DNA of 64,000 nt, from assembly GCA_965197765.1 (NCBI GenBank), contig OZ240225.1:1798001-1862000 (forward strand). Direction: 5' to 3'. Source of the DNA: Bin127 sp965197765. Its GTDB lineage: Bacteria; Chloroflexota; Dehalococcoidia; Lucifugimonadales; Lucifugimonadaceae. This document shows positions 26,759-35,755 of this stretch, piece after piece (the first letter of the stretch is position 1; every line of letters begins with the position of its first letter). The notes under the pieces are model-generated. The model searched no databases and had not been told where the DNA came from. It was given only the letters and a program-made list of their open reading frames with translations. The translations under genes and the position numbers were made by a program.

Positions 26759-27469
26759 TTGGCAAGCACTGAAATGCCCGATCTGGACACAGAAGAAGAT
26801 CGACCCAACATTTTCAAGCGGGTCGAAAGTCACATACAAGGTCGGGTTATATCGGGCCTTTTTGAACTCGTCCCACTGATCGTCACGATCTTGGTTCTGT
26901 TGTACCTCGTGGACGTGGCCGACGGGTTCTTCAGAGAACGATCGTTCGTAAAGGATAGCCCTTGGGACTTTCCTGGAGTTGGGTTGATCATCTTGGGGGT
27001 GGTCTTTTATCTGATCGGCGTGCTCGCTCTTTCAAGACCTGGGCAAGTCTTCCTAAAATTTATCAGCTTGATCATGATTTACATCCCAGTAGTCAGGACA
27101 CTTTATGGCGTGACACAGCAAGCAATGGCGTCAGTTGGTTCACGGGCGAACTTCAGCAGGGTCGTATTCATTGAGTGGCCAAGAGACGGAATGGTCGCGA
27201 TGGGATTTGTTACCGGGCGCGCCAGAGCGCCCGGCAAAGAAGAAGACTTGGTGTCCGTTTACGTACCTACGGTGCCGAATCCTACTTCCGGAAACATGGC
27301 GTTTGTATTAGAAGACGACGTCGTCGAGACTGACATGAGTGTTGAAGATGCTATGAAACTCATATTTTCAGGAGGTATAGTGCTGCCCGAAACGATATCA
27401 ATGGCTAGAATGCCGCGGGCGCCTAGAAGGGAAGACAGCTTCGTTGGAAAGTACGACCGAGAGGGATAG
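26759..27469 (+). CDS. DUF502 membrane protein
   Basis: 236 residues starting at a TTG with GGGAG about nine bases upstream. The DUF502 pattern is clear: an N-terminal helix (GLFELVPLIVTILVLLYLVDVA, about 33-54), a second helix (VGLIILGVVFYLIGVLALS), the IYIPVVRTLYGVTQQ segment and the FVTGRARAPGKEEDLVSVYVPTVPNPTSG block. The SGGIVLPE motif near the end is also family-typical. Function is unknown; relatives influence envelope stress or trafficking in plants and bacteria. It precedes the STAS gene by 118 bases on the same strand, and operon membership is possible but not certain. Confidence 0.87.
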   Translation: MASTEMPDLDTEEDRPNIFKRVESHIQGRVISGLFELVPLIVTILVLLYLVDVADGFFRERSFVKDSPWDFPGVGLIILGVVFYLIGVLALSRPGQVFLKFISLIMIYIPVVRTLYGVTQQAMASVGSRANFSRVVFIEWPRDGMVAMGFVTGRARAPGKEEDLVSVYVPTVPNPTSGNMAFVLEDDVVETDMSVEDAMKLIFSGGIVLPETISMARMPRAPRREDSFVGKYDREG

Positions 27470-27587
27470 TCGGCCACGTCGCGCAGCTGCGTCAACGCGT
27501 TACAATTGTGGCGCGTGCTGAGAGCCATGATTGAGTCGCGCTTTGATGTAATCTAGTGTACTCAAACCTGAAGGGGGTTTTGCTCCG

Positions 27588-27929
27588 ATGGAGATAAACA
27601 GTGAAAGAGTGGGCAATACGTTGATCGTAATGTCCAGCGAAAATCGGGTTGACGGGACGAATGCACGCGATTTCCAAGTCGGTTTGGAAGCTGCAATCGA
27701 AGAAACGGATCGCGCAGTTATATTCGACGCCGAAACGCTTACATACATCAGTAGCGCGGGATTAAGGGCAATACTGCTCGTCGTGAAATCGATCAATCGT
27801 CAAGGCGGAAAGTTCGCCGTATGTTCGTTGTCTGATCCAATACGCGAGATCTTCTCGATCAGCGGTTTTGACAACATCATCCAGATAGAGCCTTCACGGA
27901 ACGAAGCACTCAACGCGGTCCGCGACTAA
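27588..27929 (+). CDS. STAS-domain anti-anti-sigma factor (RsbV/SpoIIAA type)
   Basis: 113 residues forming a single STAS domain. The phosphorylation site is in Y-I-S55-S56-A-G-L, with S56 as the probable phosphoacceptor, preceded by the beta strand VIFDAETLTYI. In partner switching the unphosphorylated antagonist binds the HATPase kinase and frees its other target. Here the PP2C phosphatase that would dephosphorylate it lies next downstream and the kinase follows, so all three roles are present in order. No sigma factor gene lies in the window, so the target is open. Confidence 0.93.
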   Translation: MEINSERVGNTLIVMSSENRVDGTNARDFQVGLEAAIEETDRAVIFDAETLTYISSAGLRAILLVVKSINRQGGKFAVCSLSDPIREIFSISGFDNIIQIEPSRNEALNAVRD

Positions 27930-28019
27930 ATCCGGCGATTTTTCCCCGGCTTGGTCGTTGGCTGCGGATCATGTGAAACACGTCCTCCGCAAGGTGAGCA
28001 GGAATCCGTCTAGGTCCCG

Positions 28020-29177
28020 ATGAATAAATCCACGAAGAAAATCTTGGTCGTCGACGACGAACCGGACCTTGAGCCTCTTGTACTTCAGCGAATGCGCCGA
28101 CAGATTCGGCGTGGCGAGTACGAGTTTGTTTTCGCGCACGATGGTGTTGAGGCACTCGAAATGTTGACTGTTGATAAAGAGATCGACATGGTCGTCTCTG
28201 ACATCAACATGCCGAGAATGGACGGTCTGACGCTCCTGCAACAGATCCAAGATGTTAGCCCTGACATCCGGGCGATCATTATCTCCGCATACGGGGACAT
28301 GCAAAACATCCGCACTGCAATGAACCGTGGCGCGTTCGACTTCGTCACAAAACCGCTCGACTTCCAAGACCTAAGGATCACCATTGACCGAACTTTGCAA
28401 CACCTTGAGGAGTGGCGAGATGCGCTGCGGTCGCGCGACAAACTTGTCGCGTTGCAGAACGAGCTGGATGTTGCGAACAATATCCAACAATCCGTATTGC
28501 CCGCGACCTTTCCAGAGAGCGACCGGTTTCAGATCTACGGGTCGATGCAACCAGCGCGTAACGTCGGCGGCGATTTCTTCGACGTACAGATCCTCAGGGA
28601 CGGCAAGATCGGCCTCGCAATCGCTGACGTATCGGACAAGGGAATGCCAGCAGCGCTGTTCATGATGTCCAGCCGGATCCTGTTGAAAGGCGCCGGCCAA
28701 CGTTTCGAACACCCTGGCGAGGCGCTCGAAGAAGTCAACAACCTATTGGACGCCGAAAATGAAGCGTCAATGTTCGTGACGCTTTTTTACGCCATTTACG
28801 ACACCGAAACGTGCGAATTTCGCTATTCCAACGGCGGGCACAACGAACCAATTGTCGTCCATTCAGATGGAAGCACCACAATAATCCCGCCGACTGGCGG
28901 TACCGCACTAGGGATCCTTCCAGGCATTCCATATTACGAGAAGGTGATCAAACTCGAACTAGGCGACACCGTCATCCTCTACACCGACGGCATTACGGAA
29001 GCTTTCAACGTACATGGCGAATTGTTCGGTTTGGACCAGCTTTGCGAAACATTCAGAACCAAACAACTCACCAGTGCCGAAGAAGCCAGCGCGATCGTAT
29101 TCGACGCGGTCAACGCGTTCGCAGGGGATGAACCGCAGTCTGACGATCAAGCATGCCTAATATTCCGGCGAACCTAA
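28020..29177 (+). CDS. response regulator with PP2C-type phosphatase output (RsbU-like)
   Basis: 385 residues. The receiver domain spans about 1-125 with acidic pocket VDDEPD, phosphoacceptor D61 (MVVSDINMPRMDG), the switch Ser in IISAYGD and the Lys in VTKPLD. A coiled linker (LQNELDVANNIQQSVLP) leads to a SpoIIE/RsbU phosphatase with GGDFFDV, IADVSDKGMPAALFM, NGGHNEP, LYTDGITEA and SDDQACLIF, which carry the metal-binding Asp residues. Phosphorylation of the receiver by the histidine kinase downstream would switch the phosphatase, which would then dephosphorylate the STAS protein. All catalytic residues appear intact. Confidence 0.95.
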   Translation: MNKSTKKILVVDDEPDLEPLVLQRMRRQIRRGEYEFVFAHDGVEALEMLTVDKEIDMVVSDINMPRMDGLTLLQQIQDVSPDIRAIIISAYGDMQNIRTAMNRGAFDFVTKPLDFQDLRITIDRTLQHLEEWRDALRSRDKLVALQNELDVANNIQQSVLPATFPESDRFQIYGSMQPARNVGGDFFDVQILRDGKIGLAIADVSDKGMPAALFMMSSRILLKGAGQRFEHPGEALEEVNNLLDAENEASMFVTLFYAIYDTETCEFRYSNGGHNEPIVVHSDGSTTIIPPTGGTALGILPGIPYYEKVIKLELGDTVILYTDGITEAFNVHGELFGLDQLCETFRTKQLTSAEEASAIVFDAVNAFAGDEPQSDDQACLIFRRT

Positions 29178-29186
29178 ATCCGCACC

Positions 29187-29606
29187 ATGAGCGTAAAAGC
29201 TTCAGTCGAGATGATGCCGGAGATCGCCGAACTCGCCGCGATCTTTGAGGTGATAGGATCCGTTTCCGACCAAGCCGATTGGACGCCGGATCTGACTTTT
29301 CAGATCGAATTGATCGTCGAGGAACTTTGCATCAACGTCATTAACCATGGCGAAGTCGACGGTTCGCAGCCCATAAAGGTGGTGATCGAATCCAAAACCG
29401 ATCTCATCACCATCGAAATCTCTGATAAAGGGAAAGCGTTCGATCCTACCAAAGACGCGAAGACGCCGACCCAGATTACGTCGATCGAAAACAGCGACAT
29501 TGGTGGTTGGGGAGTGCATTTGGCCCACACGTTTTCTGACGAAATGCACTATGAGAGGATCGGCGACACGAACTGTTTGACACTAGTCAAGCGGAGGGAT
29601 AGTTGA
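29187..29606 (+). CDS. anti-sigma regulatory factor, HATPase serine kinase (RsbW-like)
   Basis: 139 residues of the GHKL fold. The N box reads VEELCINVINHG (E46, N50, N53) and the G1 box is ISDKGKAFDP; the GGWGVHLAHTFSDEM block is the G2/ATP-lid region. These proteins phosphorylate the STAS antagonist and sequester a sigma factor or another effector. It begins 9 bases after the phosphatase gene. Its stop overlaps the TTG start of the binding-protein gene (TTGA), so the signalling core and the sensor genes are translationally coupled. Confidence 0.93.
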   Translation: MSVKASVEMMPEIAELAAIFEVIGSVSDQADWTPDLTFQIELIVEELCINVINHGEVDGSQPIKVVIESKTDLITIEISDKGKAFDPTKDAKTPTQITSIENSDIGGWGVHLAHTFSDEMHYERIGDTNCLTLVKRRDS

Positions 29607-30901
29607 GACGCTCCATCCCTGGCTTCGATGTCTCAGGGTTGGCCGCGATATCGGTGGCGGTCGCAATCGTCTCGCTTCTTACCACTTTTGGGTGTACCCC
29701 GGAACCACGAGACGGCGACGGCCCGTCAACAGGTGACGCGACCACGGCAAACGGGACATCAGATCGAGCCCCGACATCAACCAACGGCTCCGAGAATGGT
29801 CGTAACGGAATAACCGACGACGCGATACTCTTCGGACAGTCGGCGGCGTTCAGCGGCCCAGCTTCGGAACTCGGGCTCGGCATGCGCGCCGGGATCCAGG
29901 CAGCCTTCGATGAAATCAATGCCAGTGGTGGCGTGCACGGGCGTAAACTGGAACTCACATTTCGGGATGACGCCTACGAACCTGAAGCCGCAATCGCCAA
30001 TACGGCATACCTGATCGACGAAGAAAAGGTCTTTGCGCTCGTCGGCGCGGTCGGCACACCGACTTCCAGGTCCGCTGTTCCGGTGGCAGCGTCGCGGGGC
30101 GCCCCTTATGTGGCTCCGTTTACGGGCGCTGAATTCCTGCGCAGCCCAGACTATCAACATATCCTCAACGTGCGTGCTTCCTACTATCAAGAGACTGCCG
30201 CGATGGTTGATCGCCTAATGGAAGATTTGGGGATTACGCGGATCGCAGTCATGTTCCAAGACGACTCGTTTGGCCGAGCGGGATTTCAAGGCGTCAAAAT
30301 CGCCCTGCAAAGTTACGGCATGGAACCGGTAGCCATCGGAATATATCCCCGCAACACTAAAGCGATCAAGACGGCGCTGCTGGACCTCAAGCAAGGGGAA
30401 CCCGAAGCGGTCATAATGATCGGAGCCTACGAACCAGTCGCACACCTCATATCTTGGGCGCGGCACACGAACTTCAACCCCGAATTCATGACGGTGTCGT
30501 TTGTCGGTAGCAACGCGCTGGCCCGTGAACTCGGTGAATATGGTGAAGGCGTGTACGTCACGCAAGTAGTTCCATTCCCGTGGGACGATTCAATCCCGAT
30601 CGTGGCTGATTACCACAATGCGCTCCAACGATTTGCACCGGATCAAGAACCCGGTTTTGTTTCGCTCGAGGGCTACATCGCCGGACGCTTCGTAGTTGAA
30701 GTCGCTGAGAGATGTGGTCGCGATATTGATCGCGACTGCTTTCTCCAAAACCTGCGCAATGACGATGTCGTTGATCTCGGCGGCTTCGAACTGCAATATG
30801 GACATGATGACAGCCAAGGGTCTAACGAAGTATTCCTCACCGTCATCGGCGACGATGGGAATTACTATCCGATCGATGTGATGATCAGCACTGAACCGTG
30901 A
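29603..30901 (+). CDS. type-1 periplasmic binding lipoprotein (LivJ/amide-sensor type)
   Basis: 432 residues starting at the TTG overlapping the previous stop. A hydrophobic signal ends in a lipobox-like TTFGC, then a disordered Gly/Thr/Ser linker. The binding fold begins at ITDDAILFGQSAAFSGPASELG, a standard Peripla_BP_6 start, and continues through FALVGAVGTPTSRSAVPVA and RIAVMFQDDSFGRAGFQGV. Such proteins bind branched amino acids, amides, urea or related ligands. There is no permease or ATPase of the LIV type here. Instead the gene is coupled (GTGA) to a histidine kinase, so it probably acts as an extracellular ligand receptor for that kinase. Confidence 0.92.
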   Translation: MRRSIPGFDVSGLAAISVAVAIVSLLTTFGCTPEPRDGDGPSTGDATTANGTSDRAPTSTNGSENGRNGITDDAILFGQSAAFSGPASELGLGMRAGIQAAFDEINASGGVHGRKLELTFRDDAYEPEAAIANTAYLIDEEKVFALVGAVGTPTSRSAVPVAASRGAPYVAPFTGAEFLRSPDYQHILNVRASYYQETAAMVDRLMEDLGITRIAVMFQDDSFGRAGFQGVKIALQSYGMEPVAIGIYPRNTKAIKTALLDLKQGEPEAVIMIGAYEPVAHLISWARHTNFNPEFMTVSFVGSNALARELGEYGEGVYVTQVVPFPWDDSIPIVADYHNALQRFAPDQEPGFVSLEGYIAGRFVVEVAERCGRDIDRDCFLQNLRNDDVVDLGGFELQYGHDDSQGSNEVFLTVIGDDGNYYPIDVMISTEP

Positions 30902-33084
30902 TTGCCAAAGCAAGATCTCTACTCGAAGGCCGATTCCGCCTTTCTGCACAAATGTACGCCGGAATCGGTGGCGCAGTCGTGTTGACTTTGAGCGCTAGTC
31001 TCGTGGCTTGGCTCTCCTTCGATCAGATCGGTAACGCTACCAACCGCGTCAAAGACGAGAGCGTGCCGGAGATGGTGGCGTCCTTCGGAATCGCGCAATA
31101 CACAGGTGTACTCGCCGCCGCGGCCCCTCGTTTGACGTCCGCATTGACGCGCTCTGAGTTCGAACTGGTTTCCGCCGAAATAGAAGCTACTCAGAGCTTG
31201 TTCGAGCAGCAACTAGATTCGCTTGCTACCGCCGAAGAAGGCGGCGAACGCTTGCCTTTGATTCGCCAGTACGCCGACCAACTCACTCAAAACATCGAAA
31301 CCATAAAGGCCGAAAAACAGGAATTATTGGACGTTGACAAGCAAACCACCGCGATAAGCATTGAACTATCTATATTGCAACAACGTCTGGATGAAATTCT
31401 CATCCCGGCGATCGACGACCAACTCTTCTATACGATGACCGGGTACAACGAACTCGGCGAATCACCCGTTTCCGCGAAAGAACATTTCTCTGAATCCGAG
31501 TTTTATCGATACCGAAACGTCGCCGATTTGCAGGCTGCGTCCAATACCGCGACCCAGTTGCTGGCAAGTGCGTTCACCGTATCCGATGCAGCATATATCG
31601 AACCGTTGCGCGAACGCTCTGAGGCGGCTCGCAGTCGCATCGAACGTAGCCTTTCGGTTCTCCAAGGGACTGAATATGCGCCGCTCATCGCTCAGTTTTT
31701 TGATCGCCTGTTTGAAGTTTCCCTCGGTCATGAAGGCGGTTTTGAAATCCTCGCGAGAGAGCATGATCTTACCGCACGTCAGCACCTATTGCTCGATCAA
31801 AACCGTGAAATAGCCGTTAAGCTCGTCGACGGAGTCGACGGATTGGTTGAGGCCGCCGAGTTCAGCGTGGCGGTCGAATCCGACGCGTCTCAACAATCCA
31901 TATTGCAGGGCCGCGCTTTTCTTCTTGCCATTAGTTTTGTCAGCGTTGTCGGCGCGTTCCTTATCACTTGGCTGTTCGTGGGCAAAGTCTTGCTCCGTCG
32001 AATTCAAACCCTTTCAAACCGAATGCTTCGAATGGCCGGCGGCGACCTTGAAACTGAAGTCGAGATAAGCGGACGGGATGAAGTAGCCGAGATGGCCGGA
32101 GCACTAGAGGTATTCCGTCAACACGCCCTCGAGGTCCAACGGCTCAACCTTGTCGAGCAACTAGCTGATGAGTTACAAGGCAAAAACGATCAACTCGAAC
32201 TTGTATTGGATGACCTGCAAAATGCCCAAGATCAGATAATCATGCAAGGCAAGTTGGCCGCCTTGGGGGAACTTACCGCCGGCGTCGCTCACGAGATCAG
32301 GAATCCTTTGAACTTCGTGACCAACTTCTCCGAAGCATCCGAAGAGTTGCTCGAAGAACTCAAAGAGATCATCGAAGAGAGCGCTGACGATCTCGACGAA
32401 GAACAGATGGAGTTGATCGAGGAGATCTCGGGCGACCTGATCGGCAATTTGGGTAGGATCAAATCGCACGGCGAACGCGCAAACCGCATCGTGCATGGCA
32501 TGCTCGCGATGGGGCGGGAATCCACCGATCTCCAGGAAACCGACCTCAACAGCCTAATCGAAGAGTACTCTCAACTCGCGTACCACAGCGGTCGCGCTAC
32601 CGATCCAGACATGAATATGGAATTCAAGAAGGATTTTGACTCCAACGTTCCAATAATCCAAGCGATATCCCAAGATTTAGGACGCGTCTTCCTAAATCTG
32701 GTCACCAACGCTTGGCACGCAACCGAAGACAAACGCGACGCGTTGAGAACGGAAAATCCAGAGGCCGCTCGTGCATACTTGCCAGGCGTAGCGATTTCTA
32801 CTCGGCTCGCTGGCGAAGATATCGACATCCGTTTCCGAGACAACGGCACCGGCATGCCGGCCGACGTGGTAGAAAAGATATTTAACCCGTTTTTCACCAC
32901 CAAAGCGACAGATCGCGGGACCGGATTGGGGCTGTCGTTGTCGAACGACATCATTCGAAGTCACGGCGGCAACATTCGCGTAGAAACCGAACCCGGCGAA
33001 TTCACAGAATTCATCATTACTTTGCCAACAACGAGCAACGCTCCGACGACGACAGCGACACCCCTCGAGGCTACGACCGACTGA
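30898..33084 (+). CDS. sensor histidine kinase with long extracytoplasmic helical domain
   Basis: 728 residues from the GTG overlapping the previous stop. A membrane helix lies at about 18-42 and another near 340-362, enclosing a roughly 300-residue, mostly helical sensor domain. A HAMP region (RRIQTLSNRMLRMAGGDLETEV) and a coiled coil follow. The phosphoacceptor is H465 in GELTAGVAHEIRNPLN. A long acidic insertion (EELKEIIEESADDLDEEQ) sits between H box and the X region. The HATPase has NLVTNAWHA, FRDNGTGMP, and TGLGLSLS. With the binding protein upstream it resembles TorT/TorS-type receptors. It probably phosphorylates the response regulator-phosphatase four genes upstream. Confidence 0.94.
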   Translation: MIAKARSLLEGRFRLSAQMYAGIGGAVVLTLSASLVAWLSFDQIGNATNRVKDESVPEMVASFGIAQYTGVLAAAAPRLTSALTRSEFELVSAEIEATQSLFEQQLDSLATAEEGGERLPLIRQYADQLTQNIETIKAEKQELLDVDKQTTAISIELSILQQRLDEILIPAIDDQLFYTMTGYNELGESPVSAKEHFSESEFYRYRNVADLQAASNTATQLLASAFTVSDAAYIEPLRERSEAARSRIERSLSVLQGTEYAPLIAQFFDRLFEVSLGHEGGFEILAREHDLTARQHLLLDQNREIAVKLVDGVDGLVEAAEFSVAVESDASQQSILQGRAFLLAISFVSVVGAFLITWLFVGKVLLRRIQTLSNRMLRMAGGDLETEVEISGRDEVAEMAGALEVFRQHALEVQRLNLVEQLADELQGKNDQLELVLDDLQNAQDQIIMQGKLAALGELTAGVAHEIRNPLNFVTNFSEASEELLEELKEIIEESADDLDEEQMELIEEISGDLIGNLGRIKSHGERANRIVHGMLAMGRESTDLQETDLNSLIEEYSQLAYHSGRATDPDMNMEFKKDFDSNVPIIQAISQDLGRVFLNLVTNAWHATEDKRDALRTENPEAARAYLPGVAISTRLAGEDIDIRFRDNGTGMPADVVEKIFNPFFTTKATDRGTGLGLSLSNDIIRSHGGNIRVETEPGEFTEFIITLPTTSNAPTTTATPLEATTD

Positions 33085-33254
33085 CACAGTTGGGAGGGTC
33101 GCTAACCGTCCGTGTCTTTGGCCAAGATCGTCTCCAAGCAGCCGACGTGCGAAACGCTTGACGAATGCATGGGCCCGCATCGGAATCCGCAACGTAGGTT
33201 TCCTAGAATTTCGGCATAGCCTAATAATGCCCTGTAGCAAAACGGGACTTTCCA

Positions 33255-35723
33255 TTGAAATCGCATAACTCCATCAGATACGCGCGGGCGTTTTTGGTTT
33301 CGTTCGCGGTCGCCATAGTAGCGGTAGTTTCTAACCCGCCAATATTCGACGACATCGCCTCGGGTCAGACCGAAGACACAAGCGTTTGTGCTCGGACTCC
33401 CGGAATTCGCGAAGCGATCGTTGCCGCGGTGATCCTAAGCGGTGCCGAAGGCGTCGATGGTTGCGAAGACGTGACTGATGACCACCTCGCAACCATCACT
33501 GGGTTGCCAGATACGAGGTTGGACCAAAACTTACTGCGAACCGCCCCGAAAAGTTTCGATCTTCAAGGTCTCTCAAAATTGCAATCCCTGTATTTGGCGA
33601 ATCACTCTTTGGGGTCTCTTCCGACTGGGTTTTTCTCAGAAAACCCGGCTATTGGCTCTCTGGATCTTCAGGTTGCGAAACTCTCGTCGTTGCCGTCGGG
33701 TCTGTTCGATAACCTGACTGGATTGACATCGCTCCGCATGGAACGGAACTTATTTAGGTCTTTTCCGAACGGCTTAACGACCCTGAACCAAACCAATCAC
33801 CCCAATCTGATCACCCTGACGCTCGGTCTAGAGTTCAGAGATCCGTACTGGCACTTTAACCGTTTGCCCTCAACCTGGGTAGCAAACCTCCCCGCCTCTC
33901 TCATCGAACTGCGGTTGAACTATATCCAACTTACTGATGCTGAGGCCGATTCTCTGGCTACCCGGTTGACTGGTCTCAACACCCTCAGTTTCGACTACGA
34001 CATAATGTCGCTCGACGGCTTCATAACGATGCTCGAAAAACTGAGCACCTCTGTGGAAACCTTGATTATCAGCGGCGACAAATTAGGCGTCTGGTACGCT
34101 GCCGCCACGGAACAGCAGAAGAGCGACTTGAGCGCCGCTCTTACGCGACTCAGTTTAGACACCCTCTACATAGAAGATACCTCGATCACTGCAGCCGCAC
34201 TTGACGCAATCTTGAACGGCCTCCGACCAACCGTCAGCGACTTGACCGTCCAGAAAGGTGATCTAGCTGGGTTTACTGGGGCATCGCTCGCCAGCTACAC
34301 AAACCTTGAGAAGCTGAATCTTGAAGATAACAACTTGACGGAGCAGGAGTTCATATCGCTGATTTCCAATTTGGGTAATACGCCCATCACCCATTTGGAT
34401 GTATCTAGCAACGACTTTGACAAAGGCCCAAACTACATTGATCTCGTCAATTTCGATTTCAGTAGCGTCTTTGACACTCTTAGAAATCTAGATTTCTCCC
34501 CTTACATCTCATGCGTCGGGCCATGGACCGACGACTACGAAACTGCCGGGTTCGAATTGGCGACTGTCAATGTTGATCCGGATCCGCGACGAGAGCCCGC
34601 AACTTGCACAGAACCCGTTGAAGTCGAAGAAGAGGAGGAAGAAGAAGCAGAGGAACCAGTCGCGGACACCTCAAGGATACTCAGAATCGAACCTGCCGTC
34701 ACATCGGTGCGGCTATGGCCGGACGAGTTGGTGCTTTTGAGCACGAATGTCTACGGCATGCAGGATCGCAAAGACAACACCTTAGCTGATCATGTGGGCT
34801 CCGACAAGGTGCGTTTTGAATGGGACGAGACGATTCACAGAAACCGGTTTGCCGAATCTACGATCTACGACATCCGACGCAATTCGCAACCCGACGACCG
34901 CGAGGTCCTATACCAGGCGCCGGGTTCACCAGGCAGGTACCGAGTTACGGCGAATATCCCGCACACAGACGGTTGCCGGGGACCGAAGGGTGAAGAGACG
35001 GCCGAAGAGGCCAAAGCGCGATGCACTGCAGAATTTGAAATCGTTGTCCGTCTCCAACGCGATGTAGATACCCCGACTGAGGAGCCGGCTAACCCACCCG
35101 GGCCGATTCCTTCGTCGATCTTCGTTGAAACCCGCGACAACTGTCCAGTATTCACACCCGAAGAAGGCGGTGCGTTGGAAATGAGCCGCTACTCGGTCTC
35201 AACCCAACCCGGAGCTGTCCAAAACGGTGCATACATCGCCATTTGCGTAAAAAACTCGGGAATTGCAACCAACGCGGGTTTGACCCACCAGAGGTACACC
35301 TTGCAAGGCGACAAATACGACATGACCGTCTTCGATTCGAATGGCAACAGATTGTCTGAGTATCAGATGAACACCTTCGTCGAGGTCTGCCTACCCCTGC
35401 CCGATCACCTCCGTCACCAGATTTCGGACGTCGAGCTGGCAATCATCAACAAGAATCGGTCTCAAACTCTTCTTTCTTCGACCATCGCTTTCGCCGGCGA
35501 AAGGTTGAGAGTTTGCGGTCGAGTCAGCAAGCTACCAGCTACCGTCGCGGTTGGCGTCGAAGGGGCTCCCGATGTGCTACCGTCTCCAACACCTGAACCG
35601 GAGGAGCCAGACACCGGCGGTTCGGCGCCCAATGACCTCGCAACACTGGTCTTGATGATTTTGGGACTGGCGGTCGTTACGATTGGAGCTTTGACTCTTC
35701 GCAGGACTCGCAACTCAGCTTAG
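33255..35723 (+). CDS. LRR-containing surface protein with C-terminal membrane anchor
   Basis: 822 residues starting at a TTG. The N-terminal signal-like helix (ARAFLVSFAVAIVAVVSNP) precedes irregular LRRs of the LxxLxLxxNxLxxLP kind at about 85-400. An acidic Glu-rich spacer (EVEEEEEEEAEE) comes next, then a beta-rich region, a Pro/Thr/Glu stretch and a terminal hydrophobic helix (LATLVLMILGLAVVTIGALTL) followed by RRTRNSA. It therefore looks anchored at the C-terminus and exposed outside. It follows the histidine kinase by 170 bases on the same strand; the same gene order recurs in the decayed copy at 37.5-39.2 kb. Function is unknown. Confidence 0.85.
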   Translation: MKSHNSIRYARAFLVSFAVAIVAVVSNPPIFDDIASGQTEDTSVCARTPGIREAIVAAVILSGAEGVDGCEDVTDDHLATITGLPDTRLDQNLLRTAPKSFDLQGLSKLQSLYLANHSLGSLPTGFFSENPAIGSLDLQVAKLSSLPSGLFDNLTGLTSLRMERNLFRSFPNGLTTLNQTNHPNLITLTLGLEFRDPYWHFNRLPSTWVANLPASLIELRLNYIQLTDAEADSLATRLTGLNTLSFDYDIMSLDGFITMLEKLSTSVETLIISGDKLGVWYAAATEQQKSDLSAALTRLSLDTLYIEDTSITAAALDAILNGLRPTVSDLTVQKGDLAGFTGASLASYTNLEKLNLEDNNLTEQEFISLISNLGNTPITHLDVSSNDFDKGPNYIDLVNFDFSSVFDTLRNLDFSPYISCVGPWTDDYETAGFELATVNVDPDPRREPATCTEPVEVEEEEEEEAEEPVADTSRILRIEPAVTSVRLWPDELVLLSTNVYGMQDRKDNTLADHVGSDKVRFEWDETIHRNRFAESTIYDIRRNSQPDDREVLYQAPGSPGRYRVTANIPHTDGCRGPKGEETAEEAKARCTAEFEIVVRLQRDVDTPTEEPANPPGPIPSSIFVETRDNCPVFTPEEGGALEMSRYSVSTQPGAVQNGAYIAICVKNSGIATNAGLTHQRYTLQGDKYDMTVFDSNGNRLSEYQMNTFVEVCLPLPDHLRHQISDVELAIINKNRSQTLLSSTIAFAGERLRVCGRVSKLPATVAVGVEGAPDVLPSPTPEPEEPDTGGSAPNDLATLVLMILGLAVVTIGALTLRRTRNSA

Positions 35724-35755
35724 CCGCTACAGATTAGTCGAACGGTTTAGGCGGA

